Assembly: GCA_016702545.1 (NCBI GenBank)
Contig: JADJDT010000002.1
Location: 434,001 to 498,000 of the forward strand
Source of the DNA: Pseudomonadota bacterium
GTDB lineage: Bacteria > Myxococcota_A > Polyangia > GCA-2747355
Direction: 5' to 3'
Length of the DNA stretch: 64,000 nt
The notes below the pieces were generated by a model that was given only the letters and a program-made list of their open reading frames with translations, was not told where the DNA came from and made no database searches. This document shows positions 1-7,810 of the stretch, in pieces (the stretch's first letter is position 1; each line of letters begins with the position of its first letter). The position numbers were made by a program, and so were the translations under genes.

Positions 1-953
1 GGCGGCGCTGCGGCCGTCTCGTGGATCAGTCCGTCGAAGTACAAGCGCCCGATGATCGTCAACGCCTCGATGTCGTCGTAGTCGCAGGCGTCCACTACCT
101 GGAGCAGGGTGCGCTCGCCGTCGAACAGGCGCAGCACGGCGTTGACCTCGTCCGGGATGTCGCCCAGGCGCTCACCGAGCTGCTTGAAGTCGACGTCGAA
201 GACGGTCTCGAGCGGCGGCAGCTGCTCGAGCAGCTTGCTCCACTGGTCGGCGCGGCGCAGGCCCTCTGCCAGAATCGCGTGGTTGGCCAGGCCGATCATG
301 TCCTTGCGGCGCACGGCCTTCAGCTCGCTCTCGAAGCGCCCCACGGTGCACGCCAGCATGCGGTAGACGGCGGCCGCGCCCTCCAGCGCTCCTAGCTCGG
401 CGTCGACGAGCTTGCCATCGCGGAAGAACAGCGTCCCCTGCTGCTCGGGCGGGGCGCTCAGGCGCACGACCCCGGACTTGCGTCCGAGCTCCATCACCTG
501 GACCACGTCGACCAGCGGCATCTCGCTCAGATCGCCGGCGAAGGGCCCGCTGTGGCTACCCTGCGCCAGGTGCTCGCGCTGCCGGCGGTCGAGCGCCATG
601 CGCACGCGCGCCACGACGTCCTTGATGAAGATCGGCTTGGTCAGATAGTCGTCGGCGCCGAGCTGCAGCGCGTGCAGCCGCGTCTCTGCCGACAGGTCAC
701 TGCCAATGATCACGAGCGGCAGCTCCTGCCACGCCTCGGCCTCGCGCACGCGCTGGCAGAGGCCGAAGCCGTCGGTACCGGGATGGCTGGTGTCGATGAT
801 CACGAGGTCGGGCAGCGCGACGCTCAGCCGCTCCCAGGCCGGTTGGTTACCCAGGGCGCACTCGACGAAGAAGCCCGCCTGGCGCAGGCTGATCTCGAGC
901 ACATGACGGCCCTGTTCGTCGGCATCGACGAGCAGCAGGTTGACTCTGCTCAA
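1..953 (-). CDS. Response regulator with C-terminal DUF4388 (PATAN) domain, partial
   Basis: The reading frame enters from the window edge and starts at a TTG at 953, preceded by a GGAGG about 10 bases upstream; its 3' end lies outside the window. The first ~120 residues are a CheY-like receiver: acidic pair in LLLVDADEQ, phospho-acceptor Asp in PDLVIIDTSHPG, and the conserved Lys in DDYLTKP. From about residue 135 a DUF4388/PATAN domain follows (FAGDLSEMPLVDVVQVMEL, then GTLFFRDGKLVDAELG). This pairing is typical of Myxococcota and related deltaproteobacteria, where PATAN domains are thought to pass receiver phosphorylation to protein partners rather than to DNA. No DNA-binding domain is visible. 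It lies downstream of the CBS gene on the same strand, about 230 bp away, so it may have its own promoter. Confidence 0.85.
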   Translation of the reverse strand, partial: MSRVNLLLVDADEQGRHVLEISLRQAGFFVECALGNQPAWERLSVALPDLVIIDTSHPGTDGFGLCQRVREAEAWQELPLVIIGSDLSAETRLHALQLGADDYLTKPIFIKDVVARVRMALDRRQREHLAQGSHSGPFAGDLSEMPLVDVVQVMELGRKSGVVRLSAPPEQQGTLFFRDGKLVDAELGALEGAAAVYRMLACTVGRFESELKAVRRKDMIGLANHAILAEGLRRADQWSKLLEQLPPLETVFDVDFKQLGERLGDIPDEVNAVLRLFDGERTLLQVVDACDYDDIEALTIIGRLYFDGLIHETAAAP

Positions 954-1183
954 GTGCGCAGCCCCTCCGCCCGCTGCCGAGCGACCCTGGCTCACGGTAA
1001 CAAACGCCCAGAAGCGCTACAAGTTCGCCCGCCCCGCCCTCCGTGCCCGTCGGGCAGCGTTGCCGGTCGACCGAGTGGCGCCCCGCAGCAGGGGCCGCCG
1101 TCGCGCGCTCAACGCGCGCTCAAGGTGCCCAGGCCGACCGGCTCGCGACCGGCTCCGCTTTGAGAAAAGAACTTGCCTTCGGG

Positions 1184-1618
1184 CTAGCCGCCGACGATGT
1201 AGCGCTCGAGCTGCTCGATCAGCAGGCCCTTGGCGTTGATCACCGCCTTGACGACGTCGCCGATCGAGATCACGCCGACGACGATGTCGTGCTCGATCAC
1301 CGGCAGGTGCCGCACCCGCCGCTCGGTCATCAGCGCCATACACTCCTCGGCGGTGAGCTCGGGACCGACGTAGAAGACCTTACGCGTCATGATCTCCGCC
1401 ACTCGCGTCGTACGCGACGAGCGGTCCTTGAGGATCACGTTGCGGGTGTAGTCTCGCTCCGAGAGGATGCCCACCAGTCGCTGCTCGTCGAGCACGACCA
1501 GCGCGCCGATGCCCTTGTCGGACATCAGGCGAATCGCCTCGAACACCGTGCTCGCCGGCCCAATCGACCAGACTTCGTGCCCCTTGCTGCGCAGCAGGCT
1601 GCGAACCGTTTGCACCAT
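1184..1618 (-). CDS. Tandem CBS-domain protein
   Basis: A 144-residue protein made almost entirely of two CBS motifs (Bateman module). CBS1 spans roughly residues 8-65 (VFEAIRLMSDKGIGALVV, then GILSERDY) and CBS2 roughly residues 75-135 (HLPVIEHDIVVGVISIGD). Such small stand-alone proteins bind adenine nucleotides or S-adenosyl ligands and regulate partner proteins; there is no enzymatic domain. The ATG at 1618 is used because the CBS fold begins almost immediately. The upstream neighbour trpB2 is divergent, so the 1619-2064 gap carries promoters in both directions. The specific target cannot be deduced. Confidence 0.85.
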   Translation of the reverse strand: MVQTVRSLLRSKGHEVWSIGPASTVFEAIRLMSDKGIGALVVLDEQRLVGILSERDYTRNVILKDRSSRTTRVAEIMTRKVFYVGPELTAEECMALMTERRVRHLPVIEHDIVVGVISIGDVVKAVINAKGLLIEQLERYIVGG

Positions 1619-1762
1619 CGGACGCCCTCGCTTTCTTCGGCCGGCTCCCGGCCGGCGGTCGCCATTGGCATGCCCGGGCCGCCCAGCCTACGGTGCGCGG
1701 ACGACAAGCTCAAGCGTGGCGCCTCCGACCTGCGGCGCCTCCGACCTGGCGAACCCGCATTC

Positions 1763-1794
1763 TTGACAGCGCGTCGGGCCCCTGGTCGTATTCT
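1763..1794 (+). promoter_or_regulatory. Weak promoter candidate upstream of trpB2
   Basis: TTGACA at 1763-1768 matches the sigma-70 -35 box exactly. The best -10 candidate, TATTCT at 1789-1794, sits 20 bases away, longer than optimal. If used, transcripts would include the inverted repeat and both hairpins between 1857 and 1987. Inference from motif matching only. Confidence 0.3.
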
Positions 1795-1856
1795 CCCCAT
1801 CATCGCCACGACCGGCGCGCAACCGCGGACCCGTATACGCCGAAGATGCAGAGGCT

Positions 1857-1907
1857 CTAGACCGAAAACAAGCGCGTTCGAGCGCAAGCCGTTTGTTTTC
1901 GGGCTAG
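1857..1907. repeat. Long inverted repeat in the trpB2 leader
   Basis: The 15-base arm at 1857-1871 (CTAGACCGAAAACAA) is the reverse complement of 1893-1907 with one mismatch, separated by 21 bases. It is AT-richer than its surroundings and has no poly-T tail, so it looks more like an operator or cruciform than a terminator. Confidence 0.6.
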
Positions 1908-1938
1908 ACGAGCCGACAGGCGAGCGTTATGGGGTGAA

Positions 1939-1987
1939 GTCGCGGGGATTCACTCCCCGCGACGAGGGGGCTTTGCGAAAGCCCCCT
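1939..1987 (+). promoter_or_regulatory. Two tandem perfect hairpins in the trpB2 5' region
   Basis: Hairpin 1 pairs GTCGCGGGG (1939-1947) with CCCCGCGAC (1955-1963) around a 7-base loop. Hairpin 2 pairs AGGGGGCTTT (1965-1974) with AAAGCCCCCT (1978-1987) around a 3-base loop. They are one base apart and end 77 bases before the trpB2 ATG. No U-tract follows, so they are not classic terminators; a leader RNA role (attenuation, stability, protein binding) is possible but unproven. Confidence 0.55.
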
Positions 1988-2064
1988 GAGTGGTGCGATG
2001 GGCCGGCGAGGGTCCCGGTGCGACAACCTCGGCGAGCGAACCCCTGCGATCGGGAGGTGCAGTG

Positions 2065-3435
2065 ATGAGCCCCAAGAAGATCCTGCTCAGCGAGGAGCAA
2101 ATCCCGCGCGACTGGTACAACGTGCTGCCGGATCTACCGCAGCCCATGCCGCCGGTGATTCATCCCGGGACGCGGCAGCCGATCGGACCAGACGACCTGG
2201 CGCCGATCTTCGCCATGCCGCTGATCGCCCAGGAGGTCAGCCAGGAGCATTGGATCCAGATTCCGGACGAGGTGCGTGAGGTCTACAAGATTTGGCGCCC
2301 CACGCCGCTGGTGCGGGCCGACCGCTGGGAGCGCGCGCTCGATACGCCCGCCCACATCTACTTCAAGTGGGAGGGCAGCAGCCCGGCGGGGAGTCACAAG
2401 CTCAATACCGCGCTGGCGCAGGCCTTCTACAACAAGATCGAGGGCCAGACGCGGCTGAGCACGGAGACCGGCGCGGGGCAGTGGGGCAGCTCGCTCGCCT
2501 TCGCTTGCAACGTCTACGGCCTCGACTGCAAGGTCTTCATGGTCCGCGTGAGCTACGATCAGAAGCCGCACCGGCGCACGATGATGCAGGCCTGGGGCGC
2601 GACCGTGGCGGCCAGCCCGAGCACCGAGACCAAGGCGGGGCGCGACATCCTGGCCCGCGATCCGAATTCTGTCGGGAGCCTCGGCATCGCGATCAGCGAG
2701 GCGGTCGAGGTCGCCTTGACGCAGCCGGGCACGAAGTACACGCTGGGCAGCGTGCTCAACCACGTGTTGCTGCACCAGACGGTGATCGGCCTCGAGGCCA
2801 AACAGCAGCTCGAGCTGGCCGGTGAGGCACCCGACGTGATGATCGGCTGTGTCGGCGGAGGCTCCAACTTCGGTGGCTTCGCGCTGCCCTTCGTCCGCGA
2901 CAAGCTGCTCCACGGCGCCAAGACGCGCTTCATCGCGGTCGAGCCCACGGCCTGCCCCAGCCTGACCAAGGGCAAGTACCTCTACGACTTCGGCGATACC
3001 GCCTGCACCACGCCGCTGATGAAGATGTACACGCTGGGGCACAACTTCATGCCGGAGTCGATCCACGCCGGCGGCCTGCGCTACCACGGCATGGCCCCGC
3101 TGGTCTGCCATCTCTACGATCTCGGCGTGATCGAGGCCCAGGCCGTCGCGCAGACGGGCGTCTTCGCCGCGGCGCTGAGCTTTGCGCGCGCGGAGGGGCT
3201 GATTCCCGCGCCGGAGCCGTCCCACGCGATCAAGGTGGCGATGGACGAGGCGCTGCGCTGCAAGGCCACCGGCGAGCGCAAGGTCATCGTCTTCAACCTG
3301 TGCGGCCATGGTCACTTCGACATGGCTGCGTACGAGCACTACCTCACCGGTCGGCTGCGCGACCACGAGCATCCCGAGCACGCGATCGACGAGGCGCTCA
3401 AGGACCTGCCGGGGCTGCAGCCCAGCCCCGGCTGA
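2065..3435 (+). CDS. trpB2: TrpB2-type tryptophan synthase beta-like PLP enzyme
   Basis: A 456-residue PLP-dependent fold II enzyme condensing indole with serine. The ATG at 2065 is chosen over an upstream in-frame start because GGGAGG lies 7 bases before it and the family begins this way. Family features: RPTPLVRADRW near residue 80, PLP lysine in GSHKLNTALAQ, STETGAGQWGSS substrate loop, CVGGGSNFGG phosphate-binding loop, and the C-terminal NLCGHGHFD. The N-terminal extension (DWYNVLPDLP) is diagnostic of the TrpB2 branch rather than canonical TrpB1. No trpA is adjacent, as is common for TrpB2, so it may work as stand-alone indole salvage. The thermonuclease-like gene follows after 24 bp and may be cotranscribed. 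Confidence 0.93.
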   Translation: MSPKKILLSEEQIPRDWYNVLPDLPQPMPPVIHPGTRQPIGPDDLAPIFAMPLIAQEVSQEHWIQIPDEVREVYKIWRPTPLVRADRWERALDTPAHIYFKWEGSSPAGSHKLNTALAQAFYNKIEGQTRLSTETGAGQWGSSLAFACNVYGLDCKVFMVRVSYDQKPHRRTMMQAWGATVAASPSTETKAGRDILARDPNSVGSLGIAISEAVEVALTQPGTKYTLGSVLNHVLLHQTVIGLEAKQQLELAGEAPDVMIGCVGGGSNFGGFALPFVRDKLLHGAKTRFIAVEPTACPSLTKGKYLYDFGDTACTTPLMKMYTLGHNFMPESIHAGGLRYHGMAPLVCHLYDLGVIEAQAVAQTGVFAAALSFARAEGLIPAPEPSHAIKVAMDEALRCKATGERKVIVFNLCGHGHFDMAAYEHYLTGRLRDHEHPEHAIDEALKDLPGLQPSPG

Positions 3436-3459
3436 GGAGTAGCAGCTGAGGAGTGACCG

Positions 3460-4197
3460 ATGGCGGGCGCTGGCGCGCGAACGGTAAGACGGCTGCTGGG
3501 CCTGCTGCTCCTGGCCGGCTGCGGCGCGCCGGCTCCGCCGCCACCCCACGCGGCCTGGCAGGTGCAGGTGATCGGCGTGACGGACGGCGACACGCTGCGT
3601 GTGCGCCGCGACGGGCAGAACACCACCATTCGCCTGCACGGCGTCGATGCCCCGGAGCACGCCCAGCCCTTCGGCGAGCGCGCCGGTCAATTCACCTCGC
3701 ACTTTGCCTTCGGCCGCAGCGCCAGCATCGAGCCGATCACGGTCGATCGCTACGGCCGCTTGGTCGCGCGCGTCTTCGTCGACGGCCGCTGCCTCAACGA
3801 GGCGCTGGTAGCCCAGGGCCTCGCCTGGCACTACCGCCGCTACAGCACCAGCGCGACGCTCGATCAGCTCGAGCTCGAGGCGCGCGAGGCGCGGCGCGGT
3901 CTCTGGTCGGGCCCCGACCCCGTGCCACCCTGGGATTGGCGGCGCCAGCACCCGCGCACCGGCGTGCAGGCTGCCGCGAAGCGCACGTCCTCCTTCCCGA
4001 GCGGCGTCGCCGCCAAGGCCCTGACGGGGGCTCAGGCCGCCGGGGTCGCCGGGTCGTTGGTCGGCAACCTTCGGTCGCGCGTCTTTCACCGACCGGACTG
4101 CCCGGCCGCCGGCTGCAAGCACTGCACGGCGCGCTTCGAGAGCACCGCAGCAGCGCTCGCCGCCGGCTATCGACCGCACGCGGCCTGCGACCCCTGA
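3460..4197 (+). CDS. Thermonuclease-like (SNase) lipoprotein with C-terminal Ada-type metal site
   Basis: A 245-residue protein starting at ATG 3460 behind GAGGAG. Residues 10-25 are a lipoprotein signal with lipobox LLAGC. Residues ~33-150 form a staphylococcal-nuclease (OB) fold: VIGVTDGDTLRV, the catalytic-type Arg in IRLHGVDAPEH, and DRYGRLVARVFVDGR. After a linker, the last ~45 residues (GNLRSRVFHRPDC, then CKHCTARFES) resemble the Cys-rich metal-binding segment of Ada and are a known C-terminal addition to bacterial thermonucleases. It should act at the envelope or outside the cell as a Ca-dependent nucleic-acid phosphodiesterase. The overlapping 447-aa frame at 3453-4796 was judged a shadow. 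Confidence 0.88.
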   Translation: MAGAGARTVRRLLGLLLLAGCGAPAPPPPHAAWQVQVIGVTDGDTLRVRRDGQNTTIRLHGVDAPEHAQPFGERAGQFTSHFAFGRSASIEPITVDRYGRLVARVFVDGRCLNEALVAQGLAWHYRRYSTSATLDQLELEAREARRGLWSGPDPVPPWDWRRQHPRTGVQAAAKRTSSFPSGVAAKALTGAQAAGVAGSLVGNLRSRVFHRPDCPAAGCKHCTARFESTAAALAAGYRPHAACDP

Positions 4198-4288
4198 GCG
4201 CCCGCTGGATCGCCATGCCGTCGCAGTGGCTCTTTGCGCGGGCCAAGGCTAATGTACGCCCCTGCGCAAACAGCACGAGGAGCCGTCG

Positions 4289-7003
4289 ATGGGTCGCGGT
4301 GATATCCCGGACGAGATCTCAATCGAACCCGCGTCCGCGCCCGGCGTGGCGTGGCCCACCGCCGGCGGGGCACGCCCGGCGACGGCAGCGGGTGGCGGGG
4401 CCGCGTTCGACCCCTTCGCCCTGCTCACGGATCTGGCGCCACAGCCTGCAGCGGTCTTCGATTCCGATCCGGAGGTCGGTCGGGCGGCCGCGGCGCCGGC
4501 CTCGGCGGTGGCCGACAACTGGGATCCGCTGGAGCCCGCCGCTCCCGAGCCGTCGCTGGCGCCAAGTGCAGCGCTGGCGCCGGGAGCCGCGGGGCTGCCC
4601 TTCGACGCGCCGGGTCCGGGGTCCAGCCTCGAGGTCGTCGAGCCGCTCCGCTATCGCCGCCGCCGCGGCCCGCGCTGGTTGGCCATCTCGGCCGCGCTCG
4701 CGGTCTTGGCGCTGTCCGGCGCGCTGGCCTATCGGCGCTGGCGGGACGATCGGCGGCTCGAGGTCGAATGGGCGACGATGCGGGCGGGCCTGCTGACGGG
4801 CACCGGCACGGGTGTGGCGCTGGCCCGGCAGGCGGTGGCGCGGGCCGAGCAATTGCGGCACGGGGACGCGGAGCTGCTGGCGGCCCAGGCGTTGGGCGAG
4901 GCCGCGACCGCGGTCGACCTGGGAGAGGACCGCTTGCCCGCCGCGCGTACGCTGCTGCGGCGCATCGGCAGCGGCGACTCCGAGTGGCGCACGGCTGCCG
5001 AGGGCTATCTGGCGCTGGTCGACGACCCGCAGACGGCCGCCGGCTACCTCAAGAAGGGCACCGAGGTCTACGCCGGCAGCGCGCTGCTGCGCTACCTGCA
5101 AGGGCGGGCCTTGGCGGCCTCGGGACAGGCCGAAGCGGCCGATCAGGCCTATCGCGAGGCCATCACGCTCGCGCCGGGGGCGCTCGCGGCGCGGGTTGCT
5201 CATGCCGTGCTGCTCGGCAGCCGCCCCGCGGGTTTCGAGGCGGCGATCGCCGAGCTCGATGGGGTCGTGCAGGCGCATTCGGAGCACGTTCCAGCGCTGG
5301 TGGCCCGCGCGCGGTTGCGCGCCGATCAGGGTGTTGACCTGGCCGCGGCGGCCGCCGACGCGGCCCGCACCACCAGCGAGCTCGCCGCCCAAGCCGGCCG
5401 CGCCCAGCGCGCGTGGGCCGAGCTGGTGCTGGCCAAGGTGGCTCGACAGCGCAACGACGTGCCCGCGATGCAGGCGGCGCTGGATCGGGCGCTGGCGACC
5501 GCCCCCTGCTGCGATGCCTCCTTCCACGACCAGCTCGCGGCCGAGCTGCAGACGCTGCACCGCTGGACCGAGGTGGCCCGCCAGGCCGAGGCGGCGCTGC
5601 GGCTCTCGCCGCGCGGCGGTGCCTACGCGCAGCGCTTGGTTCGCGCGTTGCTCCAGCTCGGCCGGCCGGCGGCCGCCGCGTCGCGGCTGATCAGTGCGCC
5701 GGCGAACGAGCCGGAGACGGAGCTGCTGCGCGGCTGGCTGGCCTACGCGGAAGGGCGCTACGTCCAGGCCCAGCAGCTGCTGGAGCAGGCGGCGCGGCGA
5801 CCAGAGACGGCCCGCGACGCCGGTCTCTACCAGGCGCTCGCTCGCGCCCGCAGCGGCGACTACGGCGCGGCGCTCGCGCAGCTGGGCGGTCTACAGCAAC
5901 GTGCCGCCACCGACGACGGGGTGCTGCAGGCGATCGGTCGCGTGCGCCTGTGGAGCGGGGCGCTGGGCGAAGCCGAGCAGGCGCTCAAGCGCGCCTGGCA
6001 GTTGAACGCGCTCGATCCGGCCACGCCCACGCTGCTGGCCGAGGTCGCCGTCGCGCGCCACGACGTGGTCCGCGCGCGTCAGCGCTTCGCGCGCGCGCTG
6101 GCCCTGCGCGCCGACCACGTGCCGGCGCGGCTCGGCCTGGCCGAGCTGCTGCTGCGCAACGGCGACGTCGCCGAGGGGCGTGCCGAGCTCGCGCGGGTGG
6201 GTGCGGACGATCGCCAAAGCAGTGACTACCATGCGGTCGCCGCGCGCCTGGCCCTCGCCGCCGGCGAACGTGACGCCGCCGGCGCGGCGATCAGCGCCGC
6301 CCGTGGCGCGGGGCTGGCGGCCGCCGCCGTGCAGCTGCTCGAGGGCAAGCTAGCGCTCGATCGTGGGCAGACCGGTCCCGCGCTCGCGCTGCTGCGGGAG
6401 GCGCGCAAGGGCGCCGGACTGGACGTCGAGGTGCTCGTGACCCTCGGCCAGGCGGCGCGGCGGGCCGGCGCGCTGTCTGAGGCGGCGGAGGCCTTGGACG
6501 CGGCGCTGCAGCGCGATGGCGCGGATCCTGAGGCGCTGCTCGAGCGCGGGCTGCTGGCGCTGGACGACGACGACGCCCCATTGGCCGTGCGCCGGCTGAG
6601 CGACGCGCTGGAGCAGATGAAGGCCCGCGGTTGGCCGGCGCCACGCCTGGCGCCAGTCCATACGGCGCTGGGGCGCGCCTATCTGCTGCAGGGCGACGGC
6701 GGCCGCGCGATCGCGCAGCTGCAGGACGCCATCGATCTCGATCCGGCAGCCGCCGAGCCCTACTATCGGTTGGCCCTCGTCTACCAACGCCTCGACCACG
6801 CGCAGCGCACGGCCGACTACTTGGTCAAGGCCCTGGAACGCGATCCGCAGCGCACGGAGCTGCTCTTCGAGCTGGGCCAGACCTATGCCAAGCTCGGTGA
6901 CACCACGGCCGCGCTGCGCTATCTCGAGCAGTACCTCGCCGTGGAAGGCGGCGCGACCCGCGCCCGGGCCGCCCGCGCCCTGGTCGCCAAGCTGCGGCGC
7001 TGA
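4289..7003 (+). CDS. Large single-pass membrane TPR protein
   Basis: A 904-residue protein with ATG 4289 and GAGGAG upstream. Residues 1-120 are Ala/Pro-rich and disordered; a basic cluster (RYRRRRGPRW) precedes one membrane helix at about 131-148, implying a cytoplasmic N-terminus and an exported remainder. The rest is a long alpha-helical repeat array with many TPR-like signatures, clearest near the C-terminus (AIAQLQDAIDLDPAAAEPYY, YRLALVYQRLD, LLFELGQTYAKLGD). Such proteins act as periplasmic scaffolds; this resembles large Myxococcota TPR proteins of unknown role. YhbY follows after 44 bp. No catalytic motif is seen. Confidence 0.8.
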   Translation: MGRGDIPDEISIEPASAPGVAWPTAGGARPATAAGGGAAFDPFALLTDLAPQPAAVFDSDPEVGRAAAAPASAVADNWDPLEPAAPEPSLAPSAALAPGAAGLPFDAPGPGSSLEVVEPLRYRRRRGPRWLAISAALAVLALSGALAYRRWRDDRRLEVEWATMRAGLLTGTGTGVALARQAVARAEQLRHGDAELLAAQALGEAATAVDLGEDRLPAARTLLRRIGSGDSEWRTAAEGYLALVDDPQTAAGYLKKGTEVYAGSALLRYLQGRALAASGQAEAADQAYREAITLAPGALAARVAHAVLLGSRPAGFEAAIAELDGVVQAHSEHVPALVARARLRADQGVDLAAAAADAARTTSELAAQAGRAQRAWAELVLAKVARQRNDVPAMQAALDRALATAPCCDASFHDQLAAELQTLHRWTEVARQAEAALRLSPRGGAYAQRLVRALLQLGRPAAAASRLISAPANEPETELLRGWLAYAEGRYVQAQQLLEQAARRPETARDAGLYQALARARSGDYGAALAQLGGLQQRAATDDGVLQAIGRVRLWSGALGEAEQALKRAWQLNALDPATPTLLAEVAVARHDVVRARQRFARALALRADHVPARLGLAELLLRNGDVAEGRAELARVGADDRQSSDYHAVAARLALAAGERDAAGAAISAARGAGLAAAAVQLLEGKLALDRGQTGPALALLREARKGAGLDVEVLVTLGQAARRAGALSEAAEALDAALQRDGADPEALLERGLLALDDDDAPLAVRRLSDALEQMKARGWPAPRLAPVHTALGRAYLLQGDGGRAIAQLQDAIDLDPAAAEPYYRLALVYQRLDHAQRTADYLVKALERDPQRTELLFELGQTYAKLGDTTAALRYLEQYLAVEGGATRARAARALVAKLRR

Positions 7004-7047
7004 TCGCCGCCAGGCGCCTGCGGACGAGGACAGGAGGGGACGAGGAC

Positions 7048-7434
7048 ATGGCTCTACGTGGCTACCAGCGCAGCTTCCTGCGCGGCCTCGCGCACGCGTT
7101 GCAGCCGGTGGTCCACGTCGGCCACGAGGGTGCCAGCGACGCCGTGGGCGCTGCGCTCGACGAGGCCCTGACGGCGCACGAGCTGATCAAGGTCCGCATG
7201 CACCAGCCGACGGACAAGCGAGCGCTGGCCGGGCTGCTGGCGACGCGCGCCCAGGCGCAGCTCTGCGGCCTCGTCGGCCACACGGCCATCCTCTACCGAG
7301 CGCATCCGACGGCTCCCCAGATCCGGCTGCCCCAGCGCGCCGCTCCGGGCGACGGAACGGGCGACGGAACGGGCGACGGAACGCCCGACGCAACGCCCGA
7401 CGCAACGCCCGACGCAACGCCCGAACGGGACTGA
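7048..7434 (+). CDS. yhbY: YhbY/CRM-family RNA-binding protein with repeat tail
   Basis: Residues 1-~95 form a CRM/YhbY domain: LRGYQRSFLRGLAHALQPVV at the start, GHEGASDAVGAALDEAL, ELIKVRM, and the terminal GHTAILYR. Family members associate with pre-50S ribosomal particles. The ATG at 7048 follows a strong AGGAGGGG. Unusually, the last ~30 residues are a tandem repeat tail, GDGT three times then PDAT three times, encoded by six 12-bp units at 7347-7418. The tail is acidic and not part of the fold; it probably arose by slippage and may vary between strains. Confidence 0.88.
   Translation: MALRGYQRSFLRGLAHALQPVVHVGHEGASDAVGAALDEALTAHELIKVRMHQPTDKRALAGLLATRAQAQLCGLVGHTAILYRAHPTAPQIRLPQRAAPGDGTGDGTGDGTPDATPDATPDATPERD
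7347..7418 (+). repeat. Six in-frame 12-bp tandem repeats at the 3' end of yhbY
   Basis: Three copies of GGGCGACGGAAC are followed by three copies of GCCCGACGCAAC with no interruption. The two unit types differ at three positions and encode GDGT and PDAT. This is a minisatellite within coding sequence, not a CRISPR array: there are no unique spacers. Confidence 0.9.
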
Positions 7435-7810
7435 GGGTCGCGCTCGACCGTCGCGCGCCGCCGGCCAGGACACCCGTCCCCCCAGGCCACCCGCCTAGCC
7501 CCGTCGAGCGCGCGGCCGGCGGTCGCGCGCGGCGCCGCAAGGGCAGGCTCGATGGCCCGCCAGCAGGCCGGTGCCGCCTCGTGCCGTATCGCGGCCCCGC
7601 TACCACAATGCGGTATCTGCCCGAACTAACGTTGGATCTCGGAGCCAACGGAGACACTGGGCGCGCTCAGCGCCAGGCCTGACGCGGATCCAGGCGCCCC
7701 CGCCCGGGGGCCCCGACGGCGACCTCCAAGTTCGGTACGCCTGTTGCATTCGCCTCCCGCAGGGGCGCCCGATGGCACGCAAGCCACCGCCCTTCCGATC
7801 GAGGTGGATC
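7435..7810 (+). other. 376-bp intergenic region, no gene recognised
   Basis: Between yhbY and the Cys-rich lipoprotein. Short frames here are shadows rich in Arg/Pro. A lower-GC stretch around 7605-7660 (containing CACAATGCGG and CTAACGTTGG) could hold the promoter of the lipoprotein gene, but no convincing -35/-10 pair was found. Confidence 0.4.

Noticed and set aside
2134..4179. 681-residue minus-strand ORF opposite trpB2 and the thermonuclease gene
   Set aside because: Arg/Ala/Leu-rich shadow without any recognisable domain, opposite two strong genes.
7347..7418. CRISPR-like repeats
   Set aside because: Units are contiguous with no unique spacers and encode protein.
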